Assembly (NCBI GenBank): GCA_008012115.1
Contig: SSEB01000001.1
Coordinates: 124,001-188,000 of the forward strand
Length of the DNA stretch: 64,000 bases
DNA from: Nevskiaceae bacterium
GTDB lineage: Bacteria > Pseudomonadota > Gammaproteobacteria > Nevskiales > Nevskiaceae
Direction of reading: 5' to 3'
Below are positions 33,916 through 43,900 of this stretch, piece after piece. The notes below the pieces were generated by a model. The model was given only the letters and a program-made list of their open reading frames with translations. It ran no database searches and was not told the origin of the DNA. Both the position numbers and the translations under genes were made by a program. The first letter of the stretch is position 1. Each line of letters begins with the position of its first letter.

Positions 33916-34671
33916 CTAGCGCGGCTTGCGCGCCACCAGCGTCAGGGTCGGCAGCAGGAACAGGAAACTCGGCGCGCCGAGGGAGACGATCTCGAGTCCG
34001 CGACGATGCAGCTCGCGCGCGTAGTCGCGGACGTGGCGCAGGTCGGCGATCACCACGTCGCCGCCGGGCTTGAGCACACGTACGAGTTCGGCCAGAGCCT
34101 GCTCGCGCGCCGCCGCCGACGGCAGGTTGTGCAGCGCCCAGCTCGACAGCACGCGGTCGAATTCACCGTCGGCGAAGGGCAGGCTGCGGAGATCGGCGGT
34201 ACGCACCTCGACGCGGTGCGAGACGCCTTCGAGACGGGCGTTGCGCAGCGCCGCCTCGGCGCTGTTGCGCGCCTGATCGGCCTGCGACCAGTGATCGACG
34301 CCGATGGCCTTGCCGGTGCGCAGGCGCCGGGCCGCGCCCACCAGCATCAGGCCGTGACCGCAGCCGAGATCGAGCACGCGCTCGTCGCCGCGCCAGCGCA
34401 GGCTGCCGAGCACGCGGTCGCGCAGCCGCAGCTTGCCGACCTTGCTGCCCCAGAGCATCCACAGCGCGCCGATGACGAAGCCGTAGCCCGGGCCCTGCAT
34501 CGCCGGCGCCAGGGCCTTGAGCACGCGCGCCGGCTCCGCCGGCAGCAGCGGCAGGTACAGCGGCTGCAGGATCGCGAACAGCAGGAAGACGCTGCCGGCG
34601 ACCAGGAAGTTGCGGACCACCGCGGGGGCGTCGATGCCGTAGTCCGGCGCGGCGTCCGGGCGCTGCTCCAT
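33916..34671 (-). CDS. Class I SAM-dependent methyltransferase, membrane-anchored
   Basis: A 251-residue protein with two N-terminal membrane helices (about residues 18-40 and 60-80) and then a Rossmann methyltransferase domain: motif I VLDLGCGHG near residue 100, VDHW at motif II, SSWALHNL at motif IV and a C-terminal FLFLLPTLTLVAR. Substrate unknown. Its stop lies 9 bases past the DUF2126 stop (convergent), and it starts 11 bases after the stop of the DsbA-family gene on the same strand, so the latter two are an operon. Confidence 0.8.
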   Translation of the reverse strand: MEQRPDAAPDYGIDAPAVVRNFLVAGSVFLLFAILQPLYLPLLPAEPARVLKALAPAMQGPGYGFVIGALWMLWGSKVGKLRLRDRVLGSLRWRGDERVLDLGCGHGLMLVGAARRLRTGKAIGVDHWSQADQARNSAEAALRNARLEGVSHRVEVRTADLRSLPFADGEFDRVLSSWALHNLPSAAAREQALAELVRVLKPGGDVVIADLRHVRDYARELHRRGLEIVSLGAPSFLFLLPTLTLVARKPR

Positions 34672-34681
34672 CACGCGTGAC

Positions 34682-35281
34682 TCAGTGCTTGATCCGGCCC
34701 TGCAATGCCAGCTTGACCATGTCGAGCCGATCATTGCCCCAGAACATGGCGTCGCCGACGAACATGGTCGGCGCACCGAACACGCCGCGCTTGAGCGCCT
34801 CCTCGGTGTTCTCCTTGAGCTGATCCTTGACGCTCTGCTCCTGCGCGCGGGCGAGGATGGCGGCGCCATCGAGTCCGGCGTGGTTGAGCGCGGCGCTCAG
34901 CACCTCGACTTGCGAGATGTCCTGGCCCTGGCCCCAGTAGGCGCCGAGGATGGCGCGTGCCGCCGCGGCCGAATGGCCGAGCTGACCGGCGGCGATGGCG
35001 GCGCGGCTGGCCGCGAGGCTGTGCACCGGAAACACCTTGGGCATGGTCAGCGGCACGCCGTAGAGCTGCGCCCAGCGGGCGACGTCCTTGAACATGTAGG
35101 CGGCCTTGGCCGGCACCGAGGCCGGCAGCTTGGTGCCCAGGGCCTCGAACACCTTGCCGAGCAGGAAGGGTTTCCACACCACCGTGCCGCCGGCGCCACC
35201 CACCACGGCCTCGACCTGGGTGGCGGCGAGGTAGGTGTAGGGACTGCCCGGTTCCCAGAAGAAGTCGACGGTCGCGGACAT
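34682..35281 (-). CDS. 2-hydroxychromene-2-carboxylate isomerase / DsbA-family protein
   Basis: A 199-residue thioredoxin-fold protein of the HCCA-isomerase (kappa-GST-like) group: begins VDFFWEPGSPYTYLA with Ser instead of a CxxC pair, and ends with the conserved GVFGAPTMFVGDAMFWGNDRL, in parts. The missing cysteines rule out a disulfide oxidoreductase. It likely uses glutathione to isomerise an aromatic or other substrate. GAGGAG precedes ATG 35281. It shares an operon with the methyltransferase downstream. Confidence 0.8.
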   Translation of the reverse strand: MSATVDFFWEPGSPYTYLAATQVEAVVGGAGGTVVWKPFLLGKVFEALGTKLPASVPAKAAYMFKDVARWAQLYGVPLTMPKVFPVHSLAASRAAIAAGQLGHSAAAARAILGAYWGQGQDISQVEVLSAALNHAGLDGAAILARAQEQSVKDQLKENTEEALKRGVFGAPTMFVGDAMFWGNDRLDMVKLALQGRIKH

Positions 35282-35437
35282 GTGGGGTTCTCCTCGGTCT
35301 TTTTTTGATGGGGATTGAGTCTGCACGCGGGGGCAAGCTGGCACAAGGCATGCTGGCGAATCCATGACTGCCGGTGGCTCAGGCCTTAGAATGCGGAATT
35401 GTTACAAGCTCGCTGACACGCCTCGACCGAACTCCCC

Positions 35438-36247
35438 ATGACTTATTGCGTTGCCATCAAAGTGGACGACGGACTGGTGTTCGCCAGCGACACGCGCACC
35501 AGCGCCGGCGTCGACGACGTCCGTACTTACAACAAGTTGCACCTGTTCGAGACCACCGGGCAGCGCGTGTTCGTGATCCAGTCGGCCGGCAATCTGGCGA
35601 CCACGCAGGCGGTGCTGAACCTGATCCGCCGCGATCTGGCCGACCCGCTGGCGCCGGTCAGCCTCAACAGCGTGCGCCACATGTACGATGCCGCCGACTA
35701 CGTCGGCAATCTTTCGGTGCGTGCGCAGCAGGACTCGGCCAATATCGGGCAGTACGCCAACAGCAATGTCGACTACCGCACCACGCTGATTCTCGGCGGC
35801 CAGATCATGGGCGAGGAGCCGGCGCTGTACCTGATCTATCCCGAGGGCAACTGCATCGCCGCCTCGCAGGAGATGCCCTATCTGCAGGTGGGCGAGAGCA
35901 AGTACGGCAAGCCGATTCTCGACCGCATCATCCGCTCGCACATCACGCTGGAGGACGCCGCCCGCTGCGCCCTGGTGTCGCTGGACTCGACGATGAAGTC
36001 CAACCTCACCGTCGGCCCGCCGCTGGACCTGGCGATCCTGCCGCGCGACACGCTGGCCATTTCCCACAAGCTGCGCCTGGACCTCGATACGCCGTACTAC
36101 GCGGCGCTGAAGAAGGCCTGGGGCGAACAACTCGAGCGCGTGTTCCGCGAGGCGCTGCCGCGCTTCGACTGGGAACTGGCGGCCGTCGCGCCGCAGCAGC
36201 AGCAGCCGTCGCCACTGCCGGGCAACGCGTCGCAGCAGTCGTTCTGA
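35438..36247 (+). CDS. Anbu (proteasome-like) peptidase
   Basis: A 269-residue Ntn-hydrolase of the proteasome/HslV superfamily, matching the bacterial Anbu group. It begins MTYCVAIKVDDGLVFASDTRTSAG (in parts), so removal of Met exposes Thr2 as N-terminal nucleophile; the SDTRTSAG segment is typical of the second strand. Later conserved blocks are QSAGNLATTQAV and SLDSTMKSN. Anbu is known to co-occur with transglutaminase, alpha-E and circularly permuted ATP-grasp proteins; all three lie within 5 kb here. Its biological substrate is not established. It converges with the alpha-E gene, with repeat copy 5 between them. Confidence 0.85.
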   Translation: MTYCVAIKVDDGLVFASDTRTSAGVDDVRTYNKLHLFETTGQRVFVIQSAGNLATTQAVLNLIRRDLADPLAPVSLNSVRHMYDAADYVGNLSVRAQQDSANIGQYANSNVDYRTTLILGGQIMGEEPALYLIYPEGNCIAASQEMPYLQVGESKYGKPILDRIIRSHITLEDAARCALVSLDSTMKSNLTVGPPLDLAILPRDTLAISHKLRLDLDTPYYAALKKAWGEQLERVFREALPRFDWELAAVAPQQQQPSPLPGNASQQSF

Positions 36248-36260
36248 GCCGTTTTGGGTG

Positions 36261-36372
36261 CCACCCGCTCGCGGCCGGGCGGGGCTTCAGGCCGTTATAA
36301 ATTATTTATCGATTTTTAAATCGATAAGCAAAATATAACGGACCGATACCACGGCAGAGCCACAGCGGGTGG
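36261..36372. repeat. 112-bp dispersed intergenic repeat, copy 5
   Basis: Termini CCACCCGCT (36261-36269) and AGCGGGTGG (36364-36372). The AT core is 36294-36339 (46 bp) with strong symmetry: outer GTTATA / TATAAC and inner ATCGAT / ATCGAT. Both arms are 33 bp. It lies between convergent stops, 13 bp after Anbu and 46 bp before the alpha-E stop, so it cannot serve as a promoter for either gene. Confidence 0.92.
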
Positions 36373-36418
36373 CGGCGATTTCGTCCCTTTGCCGGCCTTC
36401 GCGACCCTGGCGCCCGGA

Positions 36419-37348
36419 TCAAAGCCTGAAATAAGCGTTGCTGACGGCCTCGTGCACCTGCGCCAGGCCGATCTGCACCTCGTCGACGAACTCGTGCAGG
36501 CCCGACTCCACCAGCTGCTCCAGGTTGGCGTCGTGCACCAGGGCGCGGGTGCGGTCCACCGTGCGCTCGATGGCGCGGTTCTGCGGCAGGTGCGGCAGCG
36601 TCGCGGCGATGGTGTTGAGGCCGAAGGTGACGCTGCGCGGAAACTCGCGGTTCTGCAGCAGGAAGCGCAGCACGCTGGCGCCGCTGACGCGGATGCGGGC
36701 GTGGCGGCGGTACATCTGGTAGGCGGTCAGCGAGCGCAGCACGCTCATCCACTGGATGTTCTGGAACGGCCGCAGTTCGTCGGCGGCGCCGGAGCGGATG
36801 AGGTTGGACGAACGCACATCGATGATGCGCGTGGTCATGTCGGCCTGCTCCAAACTGGTGCCGATGCGCATGAACTGGAAACCGACATCGTGCGACATGT
36901 TGCAGGCCAGCATGCCGTAGAGCAGCTGCGTGCCGTCGATCACCCGGCCCAGGAACTCCTGGCGCTTGGAGCGCGACAGCGCCGCCTCGCCACGCTCCTT
37001 GACGGTGTAGTGCAGGTCGTTGAGCTTCTCCCAGACTTCGCGCTGGATATGGTCGCGGGTGGTACGCAGGATCTCGCGGGCGGCATTGAGCGACGACAGG
37101 ATCGAGCCCTGATTTTGTGCATCGATCAGCAGGAAGCGCACCACATTGGCCTCGCTGAACTCGGTGTAGCGCTCGCGGAAGCTGGCTTCGGCACCGAAGA
37201 TGTCGACCAGCGGCGTCCAGCCGAACTGCACCTTGCGCGGCAGGTCCAGCAGCAGGTTGGCGTGGACGTTCACCACGCGGGCGGTGTTCTCGGCGCGCTG
37301 GATGTAGCGGCCGAACCAGTACAGGTTGTCGGCAACGCGGGAGAGCAT
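36419..37348 (-). CDS. Alpha-E domain-containing protein
   Basis: A 309-residue all-helical protein of the alpha-E family (begins MLSRVADNLYWFGRYIQRAE; contains REILRTTRDHIQREVWE and LEQADMTTRIIDVR). Function is unknown, but the family is consistently paired with circularly permuted ATP-grasp enzymes, as here. Its ATG overlaps the ATP-grasp stop (TGATG, one shared base), so it is translationally coupled and the downstream gene of a two-gene operon. Confidence 0.88.
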   Translation of the reverse strand: MLSRVADNLYWFGRYIQRAENTARVVNVHANLLLDLPRKVQFGWTPLVDIFGAEASFRERYTEFSEANVVRFLLIDAQNQGSILSSLNAAREILRTTRDHIQREVWEKLNDLHYTVKERGEAALSRSKRQEFLGRVIDGTQLLYGMLACNMSHDVGFQFMRIGTSLEQADMTTRIIDVRSSNLIRSGAADELRPFQNIQWMSVLRSLTAYQMYRRHARIRVSGASVLRFLLQNREFPRSVTFGLNTIAATLPHLPQNRAIERTVDRTRALVHDANLEQLVESGLHEFVDEVQIGLAQVHEAVSNAYFRL

Positions 37349-38847
37349 CAGGCGGTTCCTCCGGCCGGGCGCTGCGTCTGGGTCTGCGCCAGGGGGTCGT
37401 CGTCGGGATCGACGATCCAGGTGTCCTTGCTGCCGCCGCCCTGCGAGCTGTTGACCACCAGCGAGCCCTTGACCATCGCCACGCGGGTCAGGCCGCCGGT
37501 GGTGACGTAGGTGCTGTCGCCGCGCGACAGGATGAACGGCCGCAGGTCGAGATGACGCGGCTCGATGCCGTCGTCGGTGATGGTCGGCGCGGTCGACAGC
37601 GACAGCGTCGGCTGCGCCATGTAGTTGCGCGGATGGGCCTCGATCAGCTTGCGGAATTTCTCGCGCTCGGCCTTGGTCGAGCGCGGGCCGATCAGCATGC
37701 CGTAGCCGCCGGACTCGTTGGCCGGCTTGACCACCAGCGTCTCCAGGTTGGCCAGCACGTGCTTGCGCTGCTTCGGGTCCATGCACAGGAAGCTCGGCAC
37801 GTTGGGCAGGATCGCCTCCTCGCCCAGGTAATACTTGATCATCGCCGGCACGAAGGTATAGACGACCTTGTCGTCGGCCACGCCGGCGCCCGGCGCGTTG
37901 ACCAGCGCCACCTTGCCCTTGAGCCAGGCGCGCATCAGGCCCTTGGCGCCGAGCACGGATTCCGGGTTGAAGGCCTCGGGATCGAGGAACAGGTCGTCGA
38001 TGCGGCGGTAGATCACGTCCACCCGGCGCGGGCCGTAGATGGTGCGCATGTAGACCACGTCGTCGTCGCCGACGGTGAGGTCGGAGCCTTCCACCAGTTC
38101 GATGCCCATCTGCTGCGCCAGCCAGCAGTGCTCGAAGTAGGCGCTGTTGTAGATGCCGGGGGTGAGCAGGACGATGTTGGGCTCGTCGCCCGTACGCGGC
38201 GACATCGCCGCCAGGGTGTCGTAGAGCTGGGTCGGGTAGTCGTCCACCGGCAGGATGTTGGTGGTCTCGAACAGTTCCGGGAACACGCGCTTGGTGACCA
38301 GGCGGTTCTCCACCATGTAGCTGACGCCGGAGGGCACGCGCAGGTTGTCTTCCAGCACGTAGAGCGTGCCGTCGCCATCGCGCACCAGGTCGCTGCCGCA
38401 GATGTGGGCCCAGATGCCGTGACGCGGCTTCATGCCCTGGCACTGCGGGCGGAAATTGACCGACTCCGCCAGCACCTCGGCGGGGAACACCTTGTCCTTG
38501 ACGATTTTCTGCGGACCGTAGAGATCCTGGATGAAGAGGTTGAGCGCCGCCGCGCGCTGCTTGAGACCGGCCTCGGTCTTCTCCCACTCCGTGCGGGCAA
38601 TGACGCGCGGAATGATGTCGAACGGCCAGGCGCGGTCGACGTTGCGGCCCTCGGTGTAGACCGTGAAGGTGACGCCCATGACCTTGATCGCCAGCTCGGC
38701 GGCCAGCCGGCGCTCCGCCAGTTCGGCGGCCGAGAGACTGTCGAGATAGCCCGCGAGCCGGCGCGCCGCCGCGCGCGGTTGCGCCGGCGCCGCGAACAGC
38801 TCGTCGTGGAATTTCTCGCAGCGATAACGCTGCCAGTCGATGCCCAT
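37348..38847 (-). CDS. Circularly permuted ATP-grasp type 2 protein
   Basis: A 499-residue protein of the circularly permuted ATP-grasp family usually encoded with alpha-E proteins and Anbu. Conserved blocks include GTLYVLEDNLRVPSGVSY, VLLTPGIYNSAYFEH, YRRIDDLFLDP, and VVKPANESGGYGMLIG near the C-terminal third. Such enzymes ligate a carboxylate to an amine using ATP, so an amide/peptide-forming step is likely; product unknown. ATG 38847 follows AAGGGCGG; a longer upstream frame is less likely. It is divergent from minC. Confidence 0.85.
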   Translation of the reverse strand: MGIDWQRYRCEKFHDELFAAPAQPRAAARRLAGYLDSLSAAELAERRLAAELAIKVMGVTFTVYTEGRNVDRAWPFDIIPRVIARTEWEKTEAGLKQRAAALNLFIQDLYGPQKIVKDKVFPAEVLAESVNFRPQCQGMKPRHGIWAHICGSDLVRDGDGTLYVLEDNLRVPSGVSYMVENRLVTKRVFPELFETTNILPVDDYPTQLYDTLAAMSPRTGDEPNIVLLTPGIYNSAYFEHCWLAQQMGIELVEGSDLTVGDDDVVYMRTIYGPRRVDVIYRRIDDLFLDPEAFNPESVLGAKGLMRAWLKGKVALVNAPGAGVADDKVVYTFVPAMIKYYLGEEAILPNVPSFLCMDPKQRKHVLANLETLVVKPANESGGYGMLIGPRSTKAEREKFRKLIEAHPRNYMAQPTLSLSTAPTITDDGIEPRHLDLRPFILSRGDSTYVTTGGLTRVAMVKGSLVVNSSQGGGSKDTWIVDPDDDPLAQTQTQRPAGGTA

Positions 38848-38938
38848 GCGCCGCCCTTTTGTTGGCTGATGCGGCAAGCCCAAGCAAAACATGGGCCATT
38901 TGCGTCATCGGAATGATAAAATCACGTAACTCCCTGCG

Positions 38939-39661
38939 ATGCAAACCATGCCGCCCGCCAAGAAAGCCCTGGAATTCAAGAGCCGCATGCTGTCCCTGAC
39001 CCGCATCCGCGTGGTCGACGCCGATCCGGCCGCCATCGAAGCCCAGCTCAGGGATTTCGCGCGCCAGATGCCGCAGGCCGTGGCCGGCATGCCGGTGATC
39101 CTCGACGCCGACGGCGCGCTGGATCTCGGCAGCCTGATCGCCAGCGTCAAGGCGGTGGGCATGCAGCCGGTCGGCGTGTCGGACGGGGTCCTGTCCGAGG
39201 CCGCCCGCAGCTGGGGCCTGCCGGTGCTGCCGCCGGAGTCGAAATCCGCTCGCGCAACCGCCCCCGCCGCCAGTGCAGCCCCCGCGGCATCCGCGTCGCC
39301 AGCGCCGGCGCCGGCCCCCGTGGCGGCGCGCCCGACGCGGGTCATCACCGAGCCGGTGCGCTCCGGCCAGCAGATCTATGTGGAAGGCGCGGACCTGGTC
39401 GTGGTCAACACGGTCAGCGCCGGCGCCGAAGTGATTGCCGACGGCTGCGTGCACGTCTACGGCGCCCTGCGCGGCCGCGCCATCGCCGGTGCCAAGGGTG
39501 ACATCAACGCGCGCGTGTTCTGCCGGCGCTTCGAGGCCGAGCTGGTGGCCATTGCTGGTATCTACGCCGTCGCCGAGCAGATGCAGGGCGAGCTGCGCAA
39601 CAAGCCGGCGCAGGCCTTCCTGGCCGACGGCAAGCTGCGCCTTGACCGGCTGGACTGGTGA
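38939..39661 (+). CDS. minC: Septum site-determining protein MinC
   Basis: A 240-residue FtsZ-polymerisation inhibitor. The N-terminal domain (1-95) has LEFKSRMLSLTRIRV; an Ala/Pro linker (about 103-130) precedes the C-terminal beta-helix domain with HVYGALRGRAIAGAKGD and IAGIYAVAEQM, which binds MinD and mediates dimerisation. Together with MinD it blocks Z-ring formation at the poles. ATG 38939 or 38948 could be used. First gene of minC-minD-minE. Confidence 0.95.
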   Translation: MQTMPPAKKALEFKSRMLSLTRIRVVDADPAAIEAQLRDFARQMPQAVAGMPVILDADGALDLGSLIASVKAVGMQPVGVSDGVLSEAARSWGLPVLPPESKSARATAPAASAAPAASASPAPAPAPVAARPTRVITEPVRSGQQIYVEGADLVVVNTVSAGAEVIADGCVHVYGALRGRAIAGAKGDINARVFCRRFEAELVAIAGIYAVAEQMQGELRNKPAQAFLADGKLRLDRLDW

Positions 39662-39687
39662 GCCGCGATGCGGCGCCCGGTCACCCG

Positions 39688-39715
39688 TTTACAAGCACCG
39701 GTTTCCCGTTACATT
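39688..39715 (+). promoter_or_regulatory. Possible sigma70 promoter before minD
   Basis: TTTACA, a 16-base spacer and TACATT lie in the 104-bp minC-minD gap, about 50 bases before the minD start. The match is moderate; it could give minDE transcription independent of minC. Confidence 0.35.
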
Positions 39716-39765
39716 AGCGACCAGCGTCCGGCAGCCCCGGGCGCCTTATTGAGAGAGGATTTTCC

Positions 39766-40578
39766 GTGACCAAGATCGTCGTCGTCACCTCCGGCAAGGG
39801 CGGGGTCGGCAAGACCACCACCAGCGCCTCGTTCGCCACCGGTCTCGCCCAGCGCGGCAAGAAGACGGTCGTCATCGATTTCGACGTCGGTCTGCGCAAC
39901 CTCGACCTGATCATGGGCTGCGAGCGCCGCGTGGTGTTCGATTTCGTCAACGTGATCCACGGCGAGGCCAACCTGCGCCAGGCCCTGATCAAGGACAAGC
40001 AGCACGAGAATCTCTACATCCTCGCCGCCAGCCAGACCCGCGACAAGGACGCCCTGACCCAGGAAGGCGTCGAGAAGGTGCTCAACGACCTGGTCGCCGA
40101 CGGTTTCGACTACATCGTCTGCGACTCGCCGGCCGGCATCGAGCGCGGGGCGCACCTGGCCATGTACTTTGCCGACGAGGCCCTGGTGGTGACCAACCCC
40201 GAGGTGTCCTCGGTGCGCGACTCTGACCGCGTGCTGGGCCTGCTGTCGAGCAAGACCCGCAAGGTCGAGAAGGGCGAGGGGCGCGTCAAGGAGCACCTGG
40301 TGCTGACGCGCTACAACCCGGCGCGCGTGCAGAAGGGCGAGATGCTGTCGGTGGACGACGTCAGGGAAATCCTGGCGATCCCGCTGCTCGGCGTGATTCC
40401 TGAATCGACCACGGTGCTGACCTCCAGCAACGCCGGCACGCCGGTGATCGTCAACAAGGACAGCGATGCCGGGTCGGCCTACGACGACGTGGTGGCGCGC
40501 TTCCTCGGCGAGCAGCGCGAGCATCGTTTCCTCAACGTCGAAAAGAAGGGCCTGTTCGGCCGCCTGTTCGGCACTTGA
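39766..40578 (+). CDS. minD: Septum site-determining ATPase MinD
   Basis: A 270-residue ParA-family ATPase with the deviant Walker A motif KGGVGKTT near residue 11, Walker A' and switch segments (DFDVGLRNLD; DSPAGIERGA), and a C-terminal amphipathic helix (FLNVEKKGLFGRLFGT) that targets it to the membrane. It recruits MinC and oscillates under MinE control. A 104-base gap separates it from minC; minE follows 11 bases after. Confidence 0.97.
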   Translation: MTKIVVVTSGKGGVGKTTTSASFATGLAQRGKKTVVIDFDVGLRNLDLIMGCERRVVFDFVNVIHGEANLRQALIKDKQHENLYILAASQTRDKDALTQEGVEKVLNDLVADGFDYIVCDSPAGIERGAHLAMYFADEALVVTNPEVSSVRDSDRVLGLLSSKTRKVEKGEGRVKEHLVLTRYNPARVQKGEMLSVDDVREILAIPLLGVIPESTTVLTSSNAGTPVIVNKDSDAGSAYDDVVARFLGEQREHRFLNVEKKGLFGRLFGT

Positions 40579-40589
40579 TGGAGGCGCCC

Positions 40590-40850
40590 ATGGACTGGCT
40601 CAAATTCTTCCGCGGCGAACCCAAGAACACGGCGTCGCTGGCCAAGGAGCGGCTCAAGGTGGTGGTGGCGCATCAGCGCGAAGGCCGCGTCAACGGGCCG
40701 ACCTACCTGCCGCGGCTGCGCGAGGAGATCCTCGACGTGGTGCGCAAGTACGTGCAGGTGCCGGACAACGCCGTCAACATCAACGTCCAGCGCGAGGACG
40801 GACTGGAAGTGCTGGAAATGAATATCGCCCTGCCGGACGCGCATTCCTGA
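40590..40850 (+). CDS. minE: Cell division topological specificity factor MinE
   Basis: An 86-residue protein: N-terminal amphipathic segment (MDWLKFFRG), the MinD-contacting helix (ASLAKERLKVVVAHQR) and the C-terminal topological-specificity domain (LPRLREEILDVVRKYV). It triggers MinD ATP hydrolysis and drives oscillation. GGAGG lies before ATG 40590. A GC-rich hairpin downstream may terminate the operon. Confidence 0.95.
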   Translation: MDWLKFFRGEPKNTASLAKERLKVVVAHQREGRVNGPTYLPRLREEILDVVRKYVQVPDNAVNINVQREDGLEVLEMNIALPDAHS

Positions 40851-40876
40851 GCCCGGGACCGGGCTTCGGGTGGTCA

Positions 40877-40905
40877 ACGGCCGGCTGATGCCGGCCGTTT
40901 CGTTT
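40877..40905 (+). terminator. Probable terminator after minE
   Basis: ACGGCCGGC-TGAT-GCCGGCCGT stem at 40877-40898 followed by TTCGTTT, an interrupted T tract. Another GC hairpin lies directly after the minE stop. Confidence 0.6.
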
Positions 40906-40993
40906 GGCGGCACCGGCGGCGGGCGCTGCACTCGGCGTATGCTTACGGACCAGGTGCCGTCCGGTTCATTGACCGTCGTTCCGCAGGGAGACC

Positions 40994-43900
40994 GTGCGCA
41001 GTCAGGAAAATCAGCCTCATCGTGTCGGCGATCCGGCGCGGCTCCCGCCGACGTCGCGGTGGCGGCTGAGCGGCTATTCGATCACCGTCAAGCTGGTCGT
41101 CATGGTGGGCTGCCTCGCCGCCGTCGGCGTGGTGATGGCACTGACCATCACATTGGCCTCCCAGGTCACCACCGGGATCAGGGCCTATGTCGGTGGCGAA
41201 GGTCTCTACACCAAGGGTCAGAAAGAGGCGATCTACCATCTGGAGCGGTTCGCGCGCTCCGGCGACGGCCGCGACTACCAGCTTTTCCTCGACGCCATTG
41301 CCATCCCCCTGGGCGACCATGACGCCCGTGTCGCCATGCAGCGGCCGGTGCTGGATTACGCCGCGGCCGAACGCGGCTTCCTGCAGGGCGGCAACGATGC
41401 CGAGGACGTGCCGAGCCTGATCTCGACCTTCCGCCGCTTTCACGCCGTGAGCTACTTCGCCCGGGCGATCGAGCTGTGGACCGCGGCCGATGCCGTGGTG
41501 GCGCAACTGGTGGACTGCGGCGAGCAGTTGCATCGGGAGATGGTGCCCGGACCGGCGCGGCCGGAGCGCGTCGCCGAGATCATGACGCGCGTCGCGCTGC
41601 TCGATGCCGAAGTGACGCCGATCGAGCGCGAGTTCTCGCACATCCTGGGCGCCGGCGCCCGGGCCATCCGCGGCGTGGTTATGGCGGCGATCTATCTCAT
41701 CGGCGGCAGCATGCTCGCCGGCGCCCTCTGGCTGTCGTGGCGCATCGGTGGGGGCCTGCGCGACGGCATCGCCGACCTGCGGCGCGCGGCGACCCGCGCG
41801 GCAGAGGGTGACCTCGACCAGTCGGTGCCGGTGCGCTCCGGCGACGAGCTGGGTCGTCTGACCGTCGCGTTCAACCAGATGATCGAGCAAAGGCGCGGTG
41901 TCGAAGCGGCGCTGCGCGACTCCACCGATTTCCTGCAGAAGGTGATGCTCAGCGCCCGTGACGCGATCTATGCGCTCGACCTGGAGGGGCACTTCACCCT
42001 GGCCAACCCCCGCACCTGCGAGATCACCGGCTACGCGCTGCACGAGATTCTCGGGACCCATTTCAACGCGCTGTACGAACCGGAGCAGGCGGCACGGGTC
42101 GCCGTGCCTTTCTACAGCGTGATCCGCGAGGGCGCCACGGTAACCGATTTCGAGACGCCGCTGTGCCGCAAGGATGGCCGGGTCGTTCTCATCACCTTCA
42201 GCGTCGCGCCCCTGATCCGCAACGGCGAGATCGTCGGCGCGGTCGGCACCGCCGATGACGTCACCGAGCGCCGCCGCAACGAGAGCGAGCTGAAGGCGCG
42301 CGGCGCCGAGCTGGCGCGCCTCAACCGGATTTACGCGGTGCTGAGCAACACCAGCGACCTGATCGTGCGCGTCGCCAGCCGCGAGGAACTGCTGCAGCAC
42401 GCCTGCCGCATCGCGGTGGAGCACGGTCGTTTTCAGAGCGCGCTGGTCTGCGAATCCGATCCGGCCGCCGGCCAGCGTTACATCGTCGCGGCCGCGGGTG
42501 TCGGCGCCGGCTACGCGACCATGAGCCGACTCGTGGAGCGCGCCTGCCCTCTCGGGCATCACGCACGGGTGCTGTGCAACGACCTGGGCGATGACCCGGC
42601 CTTTGCGGATGTCCGCGCCGAGCTGGCGGACAAGCGTTTCCGCTCGATGGCCGTGCTGCCGTTTCGCACCGACAGTGATGAAAGCATCGCGCTGGTCCTG
42701 TTCTCCGAGGAGCCGGGCTTTTTCAATGCCGAGGAAGTGCGTCTGCTGGAGAAGCTGGTTGGCGACCTGTCGCTCAAGCTCAATGCGTTGGTCAAGGAAA
42801 TCCGCCTCCAGTTCATGGTGCATTTCGATCCGCTGACCGAGCTGGCCAACCGCCATCTGTTCCACGACCGTCTCGCGCAGAAGCTGCAGGTGGCCCGCCA
42901 GGAGGCCTCCGAGCTGGTACTGATCGTGCTGGAGATCGAGCAGTTCGATGCGCTGGCGCACTCGATGGGGCAGTCGGTGGCCGACGAAGTCCTGGTCGAG
43001 CTGACGCGACGCCTGCGGGCCAACCTCGGCGGCGCGCGCAATCTCGCGCTGGTCACGCAGAAGCGTTTCGCGGTGATGATGCTGCGGGATGAGCGCAAGG
43101 ACGGGCAGTCCGAGGCTGCGGTGGCCGCCTGGATCGAGCGACGCCTGTTCAGCGCCTTTGCCGATCCCTTCGCCGTGGAGGGGCGCGAGCTGCGCCTGGC
43201 GGGACGCAGCGGGGTGTCGATGTTCCCGACCGATGCCGGCGACGCGCGCGAACTGCTGCGCAACGCCGAGGCGGCCATGGACCAGGCGCTGGCGGCGGGC
43301 GAGCGGGTGTTCTTCTACGCGCCGGCGCAGAACACCGGTCTGGCGCAGCGTCTGCTGCTGGCGACGCGGCTGCGCCGCGCGGTCGAGCGGGAGGAGTTCG
43401 AGGTCTACTACCAGCCGAAAATCGACCTCGCCGACGGCGTCATCAGCGGCGTGGAGGCACTGCTGCGCTGGCGCGATCCCGATCAGGGCTATGTGCGGCC
43501 GGGCGAGTTCATCCCGATCCTGGAGGAAACCGGCCTGATTCTCGAGGTCAGCCGCTGGCTGCTGCATCGCGTCGCGGCGGATCTCAACGAGACGCTGTCG
43601 CTGCACGGCGATCCGCCGCGTGTCGCCGTCAACATCTCGCCCCTGCACCTGCAGCATCGCGATTTCCTCGCCGACATCCGCGAGGCGGTGGCGCGGGGAG
43701 GGCGCTATGGCGACCGGCTCGACATCGAAATCACGGAGAGCATGGTGATGCAGGACATCGACGCCAACGTCGAGAAACTGCGGCAGCTGCGTGAAGCCGG
43801 CATCGGCGTCGCCATCGACGACTTTGGCACCGGCTATTCGTCGCTGGCCTGGCTCAGCCGCTTGCCGGCAACGGCGGTCAAGCTCGACTACCAGTTCGTT

